Positions 36,410-45,730 are shown, counted from the stretch's first letter. The stretch is 64,000 bases of DNA from Bacillota bacterium (GCA_023392615.1 JAEVYT010000017.1:493985-557984); one strand, 5' to 3'. A program made the numbers and translations. Notes: generated by a model from the sequence alone, not told the origin.

Positions 36410-37960
36410 ATGGTGATTAAATTAATTTTCTTGATTTGCTTTTTTGCGGCTATGATTCTGGTTGGTATATATGCCAGAAGGCATACTACTAATGTTGGTG
36501 ATTTTGTATTGGGTGGTCGTTCCGTTGGACCTTGGATTACCGCTTTTGCGTATGGAACAACGTATTTTTCTGCAGTTGTATTTGTGGGATATGCAGGACA
36601 GTTCGGCTGGAAATACGGAATTTCAGCTACATGGATTGGTATTGGCAATGCATTAATCGGTAGTTTACTAGCCTGGGTGGTTTTGGGACGTAGAACCAGA
36701 GTTATGACTCATCATTTAAAATCTACTACAATGCCAGACTTCTTCGGTAGCCGCTATAACAGCAAAGCAATTAGAATAGTAGCATCCGCCATCGCATTCT
36801 TATTCCTTATACCATATACTGCATCGGTATATAAGGGATTATCAAAACTTTTTGGTATGGCATTTAATATTCCGTTTTCAGTATGTGTTTACGCAATGGC
36901 TTTATTGACATGTTTGTATGTAATTCTTGGTGGTTATATGGCCACCGCAATCAATGATTTTATTCAGGGAATTATAATGCTGTTTGGAATTGTAGCTGTA
37001 ATAGCAGTGGTATTACATAATAATGGAGGCTTTATTGAGGCAGTGGGTAATTTGGCGAAGATCCCAAGTGATACGAATCCTACCATGGGGCAACCTGGTG
37101 CGTTCTCATCCTTCTTTGGACCGGATCCCCTCAATCTGCTTGGGGTTGTTATTCTTACCTCACTAGGAACCTGGGGGTTGCCTCAGATGGTACATAAATT
37201 CTATACAATTAAAAATGAAAAATCGATTAAAACAGGAACAATAATATCAACCATTTTCGCAATCGTGATATCAGGCGGATGTTACTTCCTTGGTTCATTC
37301 GGTAGATTATATAATGGTTCTGCAATACAAGTCAAAAACCCGGATGGTACTGTTGGAATCGCGTTTGATGCAATAATTCCACATATGCTCTCGTCCCTAT
37401 CCAATGTGCTAATCGGTATTGTAGTAGTGTTGGTTTTATCGGCATCGATGTCTACATTGGCATCTCTAGTAATGACTTCTAGTTCAACACTAACTCTTGA
37501 TTTTATTAAAGGGAATCTTGTAAAGAAAATGAGTGAAAAGAAACAAATATTAGTTATGAGAATCTTAATCGTATTCTTTATTGTGTTGTCGGTAGCGATA
37601 GCTCTATATACACCAAAGAGTGCATTGAAGTTTATCGCCCAGCTGATGGGAATATCCTGGGGTGCTTTAGCAGGGTCGTTCCTTGCGCCATTTTTATATG
37701 GTTTGTATTGGAAACGTACCACGAAGTTAGCAGTTTGGGCAAGCTTTGCAACAGGTGTCGGAATAACGGTATCAAACCTGTTTATCGGATATATCAAATC
37801 ACCTATTAATGCTGGTGCAATAGCGATGGTGGTAGGGTTAATTATCGTTCCTATTGTCAGCCTGATTACTCCTAAGATGGAACAGAATAAAGTAGATGAG
37901 ATTTTCGCGTGCTATGATGAGACGGTTGTTGTACACACAAGGGAATCAATTGAAGAATAG
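36410..37960 (+). CDS. Sodium:solute symporter (SSS family)
   Basis: This is a 516-residue membrane transporter with about 13 hydrophobic segments. The N-terminal VGIYARRHTTNVGDFVLGGR is the SSS-family signature, and FLLSASMSTLASL-like residues near 345 (LVLSASMSTLASLVMTSSS) match the sodium-site helix. It probably imports an organic acid with sodium. Being the first gene of an operon with phenylacetate-CoA ligases and indolepyruvate oxidoreductase, an aryl acid or aromatic amino acid is the most likely cargo; this is inferred. An aggagaaac site precedes the ATG. Confidence 0.88.
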   Translation: MVIKLIFLICFFAAMILVGIYARRHTTNVGDFVLGGRSVGPWITAFAYGTTYFSAVVFVGYAGQFGWKYGISATWIGIGNALIGSLLAWVVLGRRTRVMTHHLKSTTMPDFFGSRYNSKAIRIVASAIAFLFLIPYTASVYKGLSKLFGMAFNIPFSVCVYAMALLTCLYVILGGYMATAINDFIQGIIMLFGIVAVIAVVLHNNGGFIEAVGNLAKIPSDTNPTMGQPGAFSSFFGPDPLNLLGVVILTSLGTWGLPQMVHKFYTIKNEKSIKTGTIISTIFAIVISGGCYFLGSFGRLYNGSAIQVKNPDGTVGIAFDAIIPHMLSSLSNVLIGIVVVLVLSASMSTLASLVMTSSSTLTLDFIKGNLVKKMSEKKQILVMRILIVFFIVLSVAIALYTPKSALKFIAQLMGISWGALAGSFLAPFLYGLYWKRTTKLAVWASFATGVGITVSNLFIGYIKSPINAGAIAMVVGLIIVPIVSLITPKMEQNKVDEIFACYDETVVVHTRESIEE

Positions 37961-38082
37961 ATGACTGTTATGATGCAGAATGATCTAGAAGCTTCTTATT
38001 GGCTTATGAGAAATCAGCCAATAAGTTAGCTTCTATTTATGCGAGAATTATACATGCTTTTGCACGTAGAGGGAGGTTCAAT

Positions 38083-39390
38083 ATGATTTGGGCAAAAGAA
38101 GAAACCTTATCAAGAAAAGAAATGGAGGAGCTACAGCTTAAAAGACTACAAAATACAGTGTATCGCGTATATGAAAAGGTACCTGCATATCGGGATAAGA
38201 TGATGGAAGCGGGCATAGTACCTGAGGATATCAAAAGTCTTGAGGATTTAAAACGATTACCGTTTACCAATAAAAAGGATCTAAGAGATAATTATCCATT
38301 TGGGATGTTCACTGTTCCAAAAAAAGATCTGGTTCGAATTCACGCATCTTCGGGAACGACTGGTAAACCAACGGTTGTCGGTTATACAAGAAAGGATTTG
38401 GAAATCTGGACGGAATGTGTATCCAGAATAGCTGCGCTTGGAGGAGCCACAGAGGAAGATGTTGCCCAGATATGCTTTGGGTACGGAATGTTTACCGGTG
38501 CTTTGGGTTTACATTATGGACTAGAGAATCTTGGGGCGGCAGTAGCACCCACATCCTCTGGAAACACTCAAAAGCAAATTATGTATATGCAGGATTTTGA
38601 AACAACATTATTAGTAGCAACACCCTCTTATGCACTACATATCGGTGAAGTGATTCACCAGATGGGGCTTGATCCTACAAAGGATTTGAAGGTAAGAATC
38701 GGATTATTCGGTGGAGAGGGAATGACAGAACCGATGCGTCAGGAGATGTATAAGCTATGGGGATCTGAGATGAAGGTCACCCAAAACTATGGTATGAGCG
38801 AATTGATCGGTCCAGGTGTATCCGGTGAATGTCTGGAATTGTGCGGAATGCATATAAACGAGGATCATTTTATACCTGAGATTATCGACCCTGATACCGA
38901 GGAGGTACTGCCGCCCGGATCAAAGGGTGAATTGGTTATCACCTGCATCACAAAGGAAGCATTACCGATTATCCGTTACCGTACGAAGGACATCTCCAGA
39001 TTAATATACGAGCCGTGCAAATGTGGTAGAACTACAGTCAGAATGGAGAATCTGTCCGGCCGCTCGGATGATATGTTAATTATAAGGGGCGTGAATGTAT
39101 TCCCTAGTCAGATTGAAGAGGTACTATTAAAGATTCCGGAAATTGGTGCTCATTATGAGATTCTGGTGGAGCGAAAAAATCATCTGGACTGTATGGAAAT
39201 CAAGGTGGAATTGGCGGATGAGTCACTTTTAGATTCCTATGCAAAGCTAGGTGAGCTAGAGCGTAAAATCAAGTCAAATCTGAGAGTGGTACTTGGCTTG
39301 GATGCGGCGATAAAATTGGTAGCCCCCCGAAGTCTTAAAAGGTTTGAGGGGAAGGCAAAGAGAGTAACAGATTTACGGAAAGATATATAA
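38083..39390 (+). CDS. paaK: Phenylacetate-CoA ligase (copy 1)
   Basis: This 435-residue AMP-forming acid-CoA ligase has the P-loop HASSGTTGKPTVVGYT, YGMSELIGPGV, the adenylate motif RYRTKD and the hinge region GRSDDMLIIRGVNVFPSQIEE of PaaK. Cys residues after RYRTKD (EPCKCGRT) are typical of anaerobic PaaK. The ATG at 38083 follows gggagg and matches the start of copy 2; a TTG frame extends upstream to 37999. It precedes iorA by 39 bp. Confidence 0.93.
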   Translation: MIWAKEETLSRKEMEELQLKRLQNTVYRVYEKVPAYRDKMMEAGIVPEDIKSLEDLKRLPFTNKKDLRDNYPFGMFTVPKKDLVRIHASSGTTGKPTVVGYTRKDLEIWTECVSRIAALGGATEEDVAQICFGYGMFTGALGLHYGLENLGAAVAPTSSGNTQKQIMYMQDFETTLLVATPSYALHIGEVIHQMGLDPTKDLKVRIGLFGGEGMTEPMRQEMYKLWGSEMKVTQNYGMSELIGPGVSGECLELCGMHINEDHFIPEIIDPDTEEVLPPGSKGELVITCITKEALPIIRYRTKDISRLIYEPCKCGRTTVRMENLSGRSDDMLIIRGVNVFPSQIEEVLLKIPEIGAHYEILVERKNHLDCMEIKVELADESLLDSYAKLGELERKIKSNLRVVLGLDAAIKLVAPRSLKRFEGKAKRVTDLRKDI

Positions 39391-39429
39391 ATACAAAAGA
39401 CAGGCTTATCGTAAGAAAGGAGTTATAAC

Positions 39430-41172
39430 GTGACAGAAAAAGTAATTATGCTTGGAAATGAGGCCTTTGCTCGAGGAGCGTACGAGGCAGGATGTAAAGT
39501 ATCAGCGGCTTATCCGGGAACACCCAGTACTGAAATTAGCGAATATATTGAGAAATATGATGAGATATACGCAGAGTGGTCCCCGAATGAAAAGGTAGCT
39601 ATGGAAGTGGCAATTGGCGCTTCAATTAGTGGAGTGAGAGCCTTGGCTTCTATGAAACATGTAGGACTAAATGTGGCAGCCGATCCGTTATTTACGGTAT
39701 CCTACATCGGAGTGACCGGAGGTTTGGTAGCAATCGTAGCGGATGACCCGGGCCTATACAGTTCGCAAAATGAGCAGGATACGAGAGCGGTTGCAAGGGC
39801 GGCAAAGGTTCCCGTGCTTGAACCCTCCGATAGCCAGGAGGCGAAGGAGTTTGTAAAATTTGCATTTGAGTTAAGTGAAAAATATGATACTCCGGTAATT
39901 GTTCGCTCCACAACAAGATTATCTCATTCACAAGGAATGGTGGAGCTTAATGATAGAGTGGAGATAGAAGATAAGACTTATGTAAGGAATATAGCAAAAA
40001 ATGTTATGATGCCTGGGAATGCGAAAGGACGTCATTTGGTAGTGGAAAGCAGGGATGCAGCTCTTGCAATTGATGGATGTAAATTCCCAATTAATAAGGT
40101 GGAATATAATGATAAAAAAGTAGGTTTTATAACATCGGGCATACCATATCAATATGTGAAGGAAGCATTTCCGGAAGCGTCGGTTCTTAAACTTGGACTA
40201 TTAAATCCTCTTCCAAGGAAATTGATTGAAGAGTTTGCTTCAACCGTGGATACCCTATACATAGTAGAAGAATTAGATCCGATTATTGAGGAACAGGTTA
40301 AATCTTGGGGGATTCCTGCAACTGGAAAGGATTTGTTAACAGTTCAAGGAGAATATTCCGCAAATCTATTGAAAAGAGCAATTGGAGGAGAAAAGATTTT
40401 TACTTTATCCGCTGCAGAAGTACCGAACAGACCACCAATATTATGTCCGGGATGCCCTCATAGAAGTGTGTTCTCTGTATTAAATAAATTAAAAATTCAT
40501 GCTGCAGGAGATATTGGGTGTTATACATTGGGAGCGGTAGCACCGCTTAGTGTTGTTGATACAACCGTATGTATGGGTGCAAGTATCTCTTCCCTACATG
40601 GTATTGAGAAGGCGAAGGGTAAGGATTATATTAAGAATTGGGTAGCTGTAATCGGAGATTCTACCTTTATGCATACCGGCATCAATTCCTTAATCAATAT
40701 GGTATACAACCAAGGTACCGGAACAGTTATGATTCTTGATAATTCAACGACCGGTATGACGGGGCACCAGGATCATGCTGCTACCGGTAAGACTCTAAAG
40801 GGCGATCCAACCTATGCGGTGGATATCGCATTACTCTGTAAGTCGGTTGGAGTAAATCATGTGTTCGTTGTAGATGCGTTTGATACAGAAGTATTAGAAA
40901 AGGTTATTAAAGAAACAACATCAATGGATGAAATAGCAGTAATAATTACAAAAGCTCCTTGTGTACTACTGGATAAATCACAAAAAACAAAGATTTACCG
41001 TATTGAAACTGAGGCTTGTAAAAAATGTTCCATGTGCATGAAGCCGGGTTGTCCTGCCATTACAAAGAAAGAAAACGGAATGATAGTGATCAATGATACT
41101 ATGTGTAATGGCTGCGGACTTTGTGAAACATCCTGTAAATTCGGCGCAATCAAGCCGGTACAGTTAAGATAA
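39430..41172 (+). CDS. iorA: Indolepyruvate:ferredoxin oxidoreductase, alpha subunit
   Basis: This 580-residue subunit decarboxylates arylpyruvates to aryl-acetyl-CoA, reducing ferredoxin. It has a pyrimidine domain at the N-terminus (AAYPGTPSTEISE, WSPNEKVAMEVAIGAS), a TPP-binding domain (CPGCPHRSVF, GDIGCYTLG, IGDSTFMHTG) and, at the C-terminus, two ferredoxin-type Cys clusters (CKKCSMCMKPGC and CNGCGLCETSC). It starts at GTG after aaaggag. With iorB 11 bp downstream it forms the usual two-subunit enzyme. Confidence 0.95.
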   Translation: MTEKVIMLGNEAFARGAYEAGCKVSAAYPGTPSTEISEYIEKYDEIYAEWSPNEKVAMEVAIGASISGVRALASMKHVGLNVAADPLFTVSYIGVTGGLVAIVADDPGLYSSQNEQDTRAVARAAKVPVLEPSDSQEAKEFVKFAFELSEKYDTPVIVRSTTRLSHSQGMVELNDRVEIEDKTYVRNIAKNVMMPGNAKGRHLVVESRDAALAIDGCKFPINKVEYNDKKVGFITSGIPYQYVKEAFPEASVLKLGLLNPLPRKLIEEFASTVDTLYIVEELDPIIEEQVKSWGIPATGKDLLTVQGEYSANLLKRAIGGEKIFTLSAAEVPNRPPILCPGCPHRSVFSVLNKLKIHAAGDIGCYTLGAVAPLSVVDTTVCMGASISSLHGIEKAKGKDYIKNWVAVIGDSTFMHTGINSLINMVYNQGTGTVMILDNSTTGMTGHQDHAATGKTLKGDPTYAVDIALLCKSVGVNHVFVVDAFDTEVLEKVIKETTSMDEIAVIITKAPCVLLDKSQKTKIYRIETEACKKCSMCMKPGCPAITKKENGMIVINDTMCNGCGLCETSCKFGAIKPVQLR

Positions 41173-41183
41173 GGAGGATTGCC

Positions 41184-41771
41184 ATGAAGACGAAAAATAT
41201 TATGATAGTAGGTGTAGGCGGACAGGGCACATTGCTTACCAGTAGAATATTAGGGGCACTAACCATTCAGGCTGGTTATGATGTAAAGCTATCCGAGGTT
41301 CACGGGATGGCACAACGAGGAGGAAGCGTTGTTACCTATGTAAGATATGGGGATTGTGTATATGAACCGATTGTGGAAGAAGGTCAGGCAGATGTATTAA
41401 TAGCATTCGAGCGACTAGAAGCATTAAGATATGCTCATTTCCTAAAAAAAGATGGGGCGATTGTTGTGAATGATCAGCGAATAGATCCGATGCCGGTTGT
41501 AATCGGTGCTGCAAGATACCCGGAGAATATACTGGAAGAGCTAGAAAAAGGATATCGAGTATATAGGGTTGATGCAATGGAAGAAGCAAAGAAACTGGGG
41601 AATAGCAAAATATTTAATGTTATTGTTCTAGGTGTTGCAGCTCAGCATATGAATTTTTCAAAAGAGGAATGGATTAAAGTAATTGAAAATACAGTGCCAC
41701 CTAAGACAATCGAAATGAATAAAAGAGCATTCGAGGTGGGCTATCATCTTGGTGATAGTCATATTAATTAG
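41184..41771 (+). CDS. iorB: Indolepyruvate:ferredoxin oxidoreductase, beta subunit
   Basis: This 195-residue gamma-domain subunit has GVGGQGTLLTSRILG at the N-terminus and SEVHGMAQRGGSVVTYVR, both characteristic of IorB/POR-gamma. It completes the IorAB enzyme and has a normal length. A aaggagg site precedes the ATG. Confidence 0.95.
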   Translation: MKTKNIMIVGVGGQGTLLTSRILGALTIQAGYDVKLSEVHGMAQRGGSVVTYVRYGDCVYEPIVEEGQADVLIAFERLEALRYAHFLKKDGAIVVNDQRIDPMPVVIGAARYPENILEELEKGYRVYRVDAMEEAKKLGNSKIFNVIVLGVAAQHMNFSKEEWIKVIENTVPPKTIEMNKRAFEVGYHLGDSHIN

Positions 41772-41852
41772 TATACGACATGGAATTGTTCCGTATGCAT
41801 ATTTGTGCTGATACCTGAACCGATGGTTATCGGCGAATGGAGGGTAAACATA

Positions 41853-42275
41853 ATGAAACAGCTTTCCGTATTTGTACAGAATGAAATTGGTAGTCTGGCA
41901 AGTGTCACCACTGTTTTGAAGGATAATAGTATAAATCTTAGAGCAATTGCCTCCTTTGATACGCCTGAATTTGCAATTTTAAGAATTGTTGTTGATAAGC
42001 CGGAAGAAGCGAAGGAGCTTTTAAATGCAAGTGGTTTTGTTGTAAGGATGTCCACGGCAGTGGCTGTGGAATTGGAGGACAGACCGGGTGTATTAGACCA
42101 CATGCTTCATGTTATCGCTGATGCAAATCTTGGGATTAATTATATCTATTCTATTGTAATGCGTAGTGGAAAAGCACCACTTATGATTTTAAATACTGAT
42201 GATCTGACTAAAACAGCAGAAGTTTTAAAGGGAAATGGCTTTATAATAGCGGAAGAGGAGGATGTAACCGAATGA
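41853..42275 (+). CDS. Tandem ACT-domain protein (copy 1)
   Basis: This 140-residue protein is two ACT domains: KQLSVFVQNEIGSLASVTTVL begins the first and VELEDRPGVLDHMLHVIADA the second. Such proteins bind amino acids and probably report the amino-acid level to the adjacent enzymes or a regulator. The ATG at 41853 follows ggaggg. Its last four bases overlap the start of the second ligase (ATGA), showing translational coupling. Confidence 0.9.
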   Translation: MKQLSVFVQNEIGSLASVTTVLKDNSINLRAIASFDTPEFAILRIVVDKPEEAKELLNASGFVVRMSTAVAVELEDRPGVLDHMLHVIADANLGINYIYSIVMRSGKAPLMILNTDDLTKTAEVLKGNGFIIAEEEDVTE

Positions 42276-43570
42276 TTTGGAATGAAACCAAAGAATGTAT
42301 GAGTCGTGATGAGATTCATAATTTGCAGAGTGCAAGATTAAAGAAGATGGTAAGTCATGTATATCATAATGTAGAATTCTATCGTAAGAAAATGCAGCAG
42401 ATGGGACTGGAACCGGGAGATATCACGGGAATCGATGATTTAAACAAACTACCTTTTACTACAAAGAGTGATCTAAGAGATAACTATCCCTTTGGATTAT
42501 TCGCAGTTCCTCAGTCTGAAGTTGTGAGAATTCATGCTTCTTCCGGAACAACCGGCAAAGCCACAGTTGTAGGCTATACCAGAAAAGATATCGATCTGTG
42601 GCAGGAATGTGTAGCAAGGGTTTTGGCAATGGCAGGCATCGGAGCACATGATAAGATTCAGGTTGCATATGGATATGGGTTGTTTACCGGAGGGTTGGGT
42701 CTTCATTACGGAGCGGAGAATTTGGGTGCTACAGTTATTCCAATGTCAACCGGTAATACGCAGAAGCTAATCACCATGATGCAGGACTTTGGGGCGACTG
42801 CAATTGCCTGTACTCCATCCTATCTATTACATATCGCAGAAACATTGGAAGATGCAGGCAAGCTTGGAGAGATTCAGCTTAAGGCTGCAATCTGCGGCGC
42901 GGAACCATGGACAGAGAATATGAGAAAAGAGATTGAAGCTAAACTAAACATAAAAGCTTTTGATATCTATGGCTTAAGTGAAATTCTAGGACCCGGTGTA
43001 GCAGCTGACTGCGAATATCATAAAGGACTTCATGTATATGAGGATCACTTTGTTCCAGAGATTATTAATCCAGATACCCTACAACCTTGTAAGGAGGGAG
43101 AAGTAGGAGAACTGGTATTTACCACGATTACAAAAGAGGCAATTCCGTTGTTCCGTTATAGAACGAAGGATTTGACAAGCATCACTTACGATAAATGTGA
43201 ATGTGGAAGAACATTAGCTCGAATTGACCGATTCAAGGGACGTTCTGATGACATGTTGATTATCCGTGGTGTAAATGTTTTCCCTTCTCAGGTAGAGGCG
43301 GCTTTACTTGAAATCGGAGAAACAAGTCCTCATTATATGTTAATTGTGGATCGCATCAATAATCTTGATGTACTTGAGGTTCAGGTTGAAGTGGAGGAGC
43401 GTTTCTTCTCAGATGAGATCAAAGAACTGGAGAAACTGACTCAGAAAATCACCCATGTCCTGCAATCTGCACTAGGGCTCTCGGTTAAGGTAAAATTAGT
43501 AGAACCAAAAACGATTCAACGATCAGAAGGAAAAGCGAAAAGAGTTATCGATAAGAGAATTTTAGTATAA
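42272..43570 (+). CDS. paaK: Phenylacetate-CoA ligase (copy 2)
   Basis: This 432-residue ligase parallels copy 1 along its whole length: HASSGTTGKATVVGYT, YGLSEILGPGV, RYRTKD, KCECGRT and GRSDDMLIIRGVNVFPSQVE. The two copies differ enough to suggest different substrates or directions. It is coupled to the upstream ACT gene by a 4-base overlap and has a ribosome site (agaggagg) inside that gene. Confidence 0.93.
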   Translation: MIWNETKECMSRDEIHNLQSARLKKMVSHVYHNVEFYRKKMQQMGLEPGDITGIDDLNKLPFTTKSDLRDNYPFGLFAVPQSEVVRIHASSGTTGKATVVGYTRKDIDLWQECVARVLAMAGIGAHDKIQVAYGYGLFTGGLGLHYGAENLGATVIPMSTGNTQKLITMMQDFGATAIACTPSYLLHIAETLEDAGKLGEIQLKAAICGAEPWTENMRKEIEAKLNIKAFDIYGLSEILGPGVAADCEYHKGLHVYEDHFVPEIINPDTLQPCKEGEVGELVFTTITKEAIPLFRYRTKDLTSITYDKCECGRTLARIDRFKGRSDDMLIIRGVNVFPSQVEAALLEIGETSPHYMLIVDRINNLDVLEVQVEVEERFFSDEIKELEKLTQKITHVLQSALGLSVKVKLVEPKTIQRSEGKAKRVIDKRILV

Positions 43571-43592
43571 ATAATCAAAATGGAGGGATACT

Positions 43593-44039
43593 ATGGTTAT
43601 TAAGCAATTGTCTGTTTTTATCGAAAATCAAAAAGGAAGATTGGAACGAGTAACAGAAGCTTTAATGGAGCATAATATCAATATCGCATCCTTTAGCCTT
43701 GCGGATACTTCCGAATACGGAATGCTGCGAATAATAGTGTCTGATCCGGATGAGGGCAAAAGAGTACTGAAGGAAGAAGGATTTTCTGCGATGCTTACCG
43801 ATGTTATCGCCGTGAAGATTGCCCAGAAACCTGGTACGTTGCACGAGATACTGAAGCTTTTATTTGAAGAAGGAATCAGTGTTGAATATATGTACACTTT
43901 GGCAACTGCAGGCGTAAATACATCCATCATTATGAAGCTCTCTAATTTAGAGTCAGCGCTTAATGTATTGAGTGAAAATAAATATGAAATCAGTACAGCG
44001 CAAGAGGCATATAAGCTGAATAATATATCGTGTGAATAG
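43593..44039 (+). CDS. Tandem ACT-domain protein (copy 2)
   Basis: This 148-residue paralogue of the ACT protein at 41853 starts MVIKQLSVFIENQKGRLERV; the second ACT domain starts at about residue 70 (VKIAQKPGTLHEILKLLFEE). It closes the operon, 22 bp after the second ligase. The pairing of each ligase with an ACT protein repeats within the operon. Confidence 0.9.
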   Translation: MVIKQLSVFIENQKGRLERVTEALMEHNINIASFSLADTSEYGMLRIIVSDPDEGKRVLKEEGFSAMLTDVIAVKIAQKPGTLHEILKLLFEEGISVEYMYTLATAGVNTSIIMKLSNLESALNVLSENKYEISTAQEAYKLNNISCE

Positions 44040-44102
44040 TAATGAATTTATGCAATATGCGTAAAAAGTATTTCTGTTACTATCCGTGTCGACAAATAAT
44101 AT

Positions 44103-44131
44103 TTGACATGAATTAGAAAGAGTGTTATCAT
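44103..44131 (+). promoter_or_regulatory. Promoter of the cold-shock gene
   Basis: -35 TTGACA (44103-44108), 17-bp spacer, -10 TATCAT (44126-44131). Start expected near 44138. Confidence 0.8.
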
Positions 44132-44135
44132 AAAT

Positions 44136-44160
44136 TTGTTACCAAATATATTGGTAACAA
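44136..44160 (+). promoter_or_regulatory. 5'-terminal hairpin of the cold-shock mRNA
   Basis: A perfect 10-bp stem (TTGTTACCAA at 44136-44145, TTGGTAACAA at 44151-44160) with loop atata starts at the predicted mRNA 5' end. It could stabilise the transcript or act in cold-dependent control. Confidence 0.6.
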
Positions 44161-44192
44161 TTATATATTTTATTATTTTGGAGGAATTTTTC

Positions 44193-44393
44193 ATGAACAA
44201 AGGTACAGTTAAGTGGTTCAACAACCAAAAGGGATTCGGATTCATTTCTGACGAGCAGGGTAACGATGTATTCGTACATTACAGTGGTCTTAACATGGAC
44301 GGCTTCAAGTCTTTAGAAGAAGGCCAGGAAGTTGCTTTTGAAGTAGTTCAGGGTGCTAAGGGTCCTCAGGCAACTAACGTAACAAAATTATAA
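44193..44393 (+). CDS. Cold-shock protein (CspA family)
   Basis: This 66-residue RNA chaperone has both RNP motifs, KGFGFIS and VFVHYS, and the usual MNKGTVKWFN start. The ATG at 44193 follows ggagg. The coding sequence prefers codons with C and G at the third position more than its neighbours, as in highly expressed genes. It has a near-consensus promoter, a 5' hairpin and a strong terminator. Confidence 0.97.
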   Translation: MNKGTVKWFNNQKGFGFISDEQGNDVFVHYSGLNMDGFKSLEEGQEVAFEVVQGAKGPQATNVTKL

Positions 44394-44488
44394 TCAATGT
44401 TGGGTTTACAGTGTACCTTTTTCTAAACTATAAATTTTAGTAATAAGTTTATAAAGAAATAGTGTTATATTGTTGGAAACGATTGATT

Positions 44489-44532
44489 AAAGGTTATCCT
44501 TAAGGTTTATACCTCAAGGATAACCTTTTTTT
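44489..44532 (+). terminator. Terminator of the cold-shock gene
   Basis: An 18-bp near-perfect stem (AAAGGTTATCCTTAAGGT at 44489-44506, complement to 44528) with loop ttat and a run of seven or more T. Confidence 0.95.
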
Positions 44533-44611
44533 GAGTACGTTCGATACGAGTAATAACGGAATAAGAAGGTTGACGATGAAATTATGGCATTCATAGAATT
44601 ATAAAATAAGG

Positions 44612-44645
44612 AGCGGCTGCAAACTATCCAAAATTTGCAGCCACC
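44612..44645 (-). terminator. Terminator after the ECF S-component gene
   Basis: Perfect stem GGCTGCAAA (44615-44623) and TTTGCAGCC (44634-44642), extended by weaker pairs; the minus strand then reads ctccttatttt. Confidence 0.7.
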
Positions 44646-44662
44646 CCTTAAAATAGAATATT

Positions 44663-45181
44663 CTATATGAGTTCATATTGTTTATTTAGTTTGTCCAATA
44701 CAAAAAATAAAGGCTTGTATAATATTAATATCAGAATAAAATTTGATATACTATGTGTAATATCAAAAGGAATTCCGCTGATCCAGAAGGATATTCCAAA
44801 TGAAAATCTTCCGATGAGAAAGTAGGGAATGGAAAACAATGCACCGAAACTTAAACCGAACGCAGAACTAACTATCGCATAAGTATATAACGATGCATGA
44901 TTAAGTTTGGTGATGATAATATATAGAATAATCCATACATATAAGTAACCAAACCACCAGATTCCAAACCCATACATAAGTCCTTCTAGCAATACAAAAA
45001 CATAGATAATGAAGATTGTTTTTTTATGAAATAACTTTGTATACAAAATTATTAATAATGATACCAATTCCACATTGGGAATGAAACTAAGTGATACCTG
45101 AACGACAAAAAGAAGTGAGGCCATCATTCCGATTAATACGATGCTTTTGGGTTTCATGTTGTTAATCACTTCTCTCTTCAT
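44663..45181 (-). CDS. ECF transporter S component (substrate-binding membrane subunit)
   Basis: This 172-residue protein has six hydrophobic segments and little else, as in ECF S components. The gene lies 7 bp after a DUF4430 gene; that pairing is seen in putative cobalamin (CblT-like) or related uptake modules, where the DUF4430 domain resembles the transcobalamin C-terminal domain. The ECF energising subunits are not in the window. The start is uncertain: an aggagg lies directly before the first ATG, and a later ATG exists at MKPKSIV. No cobalamin riboswitch was recognised upstream, so the substrate is open. Confidence 0.7.
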   Translation of the reverse strand: MKREVINNMKPKSIVLIGMMASLLFVVQVSLSFIPNVELVSLLIILYTKLFHKKTIFIIYVFVLLEGLMYGFGIWWFGYLYVWIILYIIITKLNHASLYTYAIVSSAFGLSFGALFSIPYFLIGRFSFGISFWISGIPFDITHSISNFILILILYKPLFFVLDKLNKQYELI

Positions 45182-45188
45182 CCTCCTA

Positions 45189-45599
45189 TTAATTAGTATC
45201 GTATCCGGTTTTTAACGTTATTTCAAAATGATCTCCGTCAGTGATAGGTGTTGTATCAACGCCGGTATTTAGAGTTGCTTTGTTTTTAGTAACGCACCAC
45301 CATTCTTGTTTGGAATCGTTCGCTTTGAGTCCGTTTACCGCTTGAATAAACAATCCGTATTCACTTTCCTTGCCTTTTACAAGCTTATTTTCTTCTAATG
45401 GCTGACGTAAATATTTTGCATCAGTATGAAGTGTAAATGTCTTGGCTTTTTTATCTGGTATCACCACTTCTACTACTATTTTTTTTGATCCCTGTGTTGT
45501 TTGCGGTTTTAAATTTTGGTAAGCAAAAAACATCGCAACTATAACAATTATAAGAATTATGGATGCTATAATCGGTTTTAATTTTTTTGATTGAATCAT
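45189..45599 (-). CDS. DUF4430 membrane-anchored extracellular protein
   Basis: This 136-residue protein has one N-terminal membrane helix (IIASIILIIVIVAMFFAY) and an extracellular DUF4430 domain with KTFTLHTDAKYLRQPLEEN, EYGLFIQAVNGLKAN, WWCVTKNKATLNTGVDTTPI and DGDHFEITL. The ATG at 45599 follows aaggaga; a longer frame from 45659 lacks such a site. It likely captures a ligand outside the cell and hands it to the S component encoded next. Confidence 0.8.
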   Translation of the reverse strand: MIQSKKLKPIIASIILIIVIVAMFFAYQNLKPQTTQGSKKIVVEVVIPDKKAKTFTLHTDAKYLRQPLEENKLVKGKESEYGLFIQAVNGLKANDSKQEWWCVTKNKATLNTGVDTTPITDGDHFEITLKTGYDTN

Positions 45600-45730
45600 A
45601 TCTGTTCTCCTTCGGTAATAAAAAAATCCCCATCCATAATCGGAAAAAGGATAGTACATAATAAAAAATAAGTATAAAACGCTAAACTAGTATAGCACTA
45701 GAATATTCGGGTGTCAATTCAAGAAAGTAA

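Noticed and set aside
37282..37797. 171-codon minus-strand frame inside the symporter gene
   Set aside because: It is antisense to a clearly conserved SSS protein and has no start context or recognisable domain.
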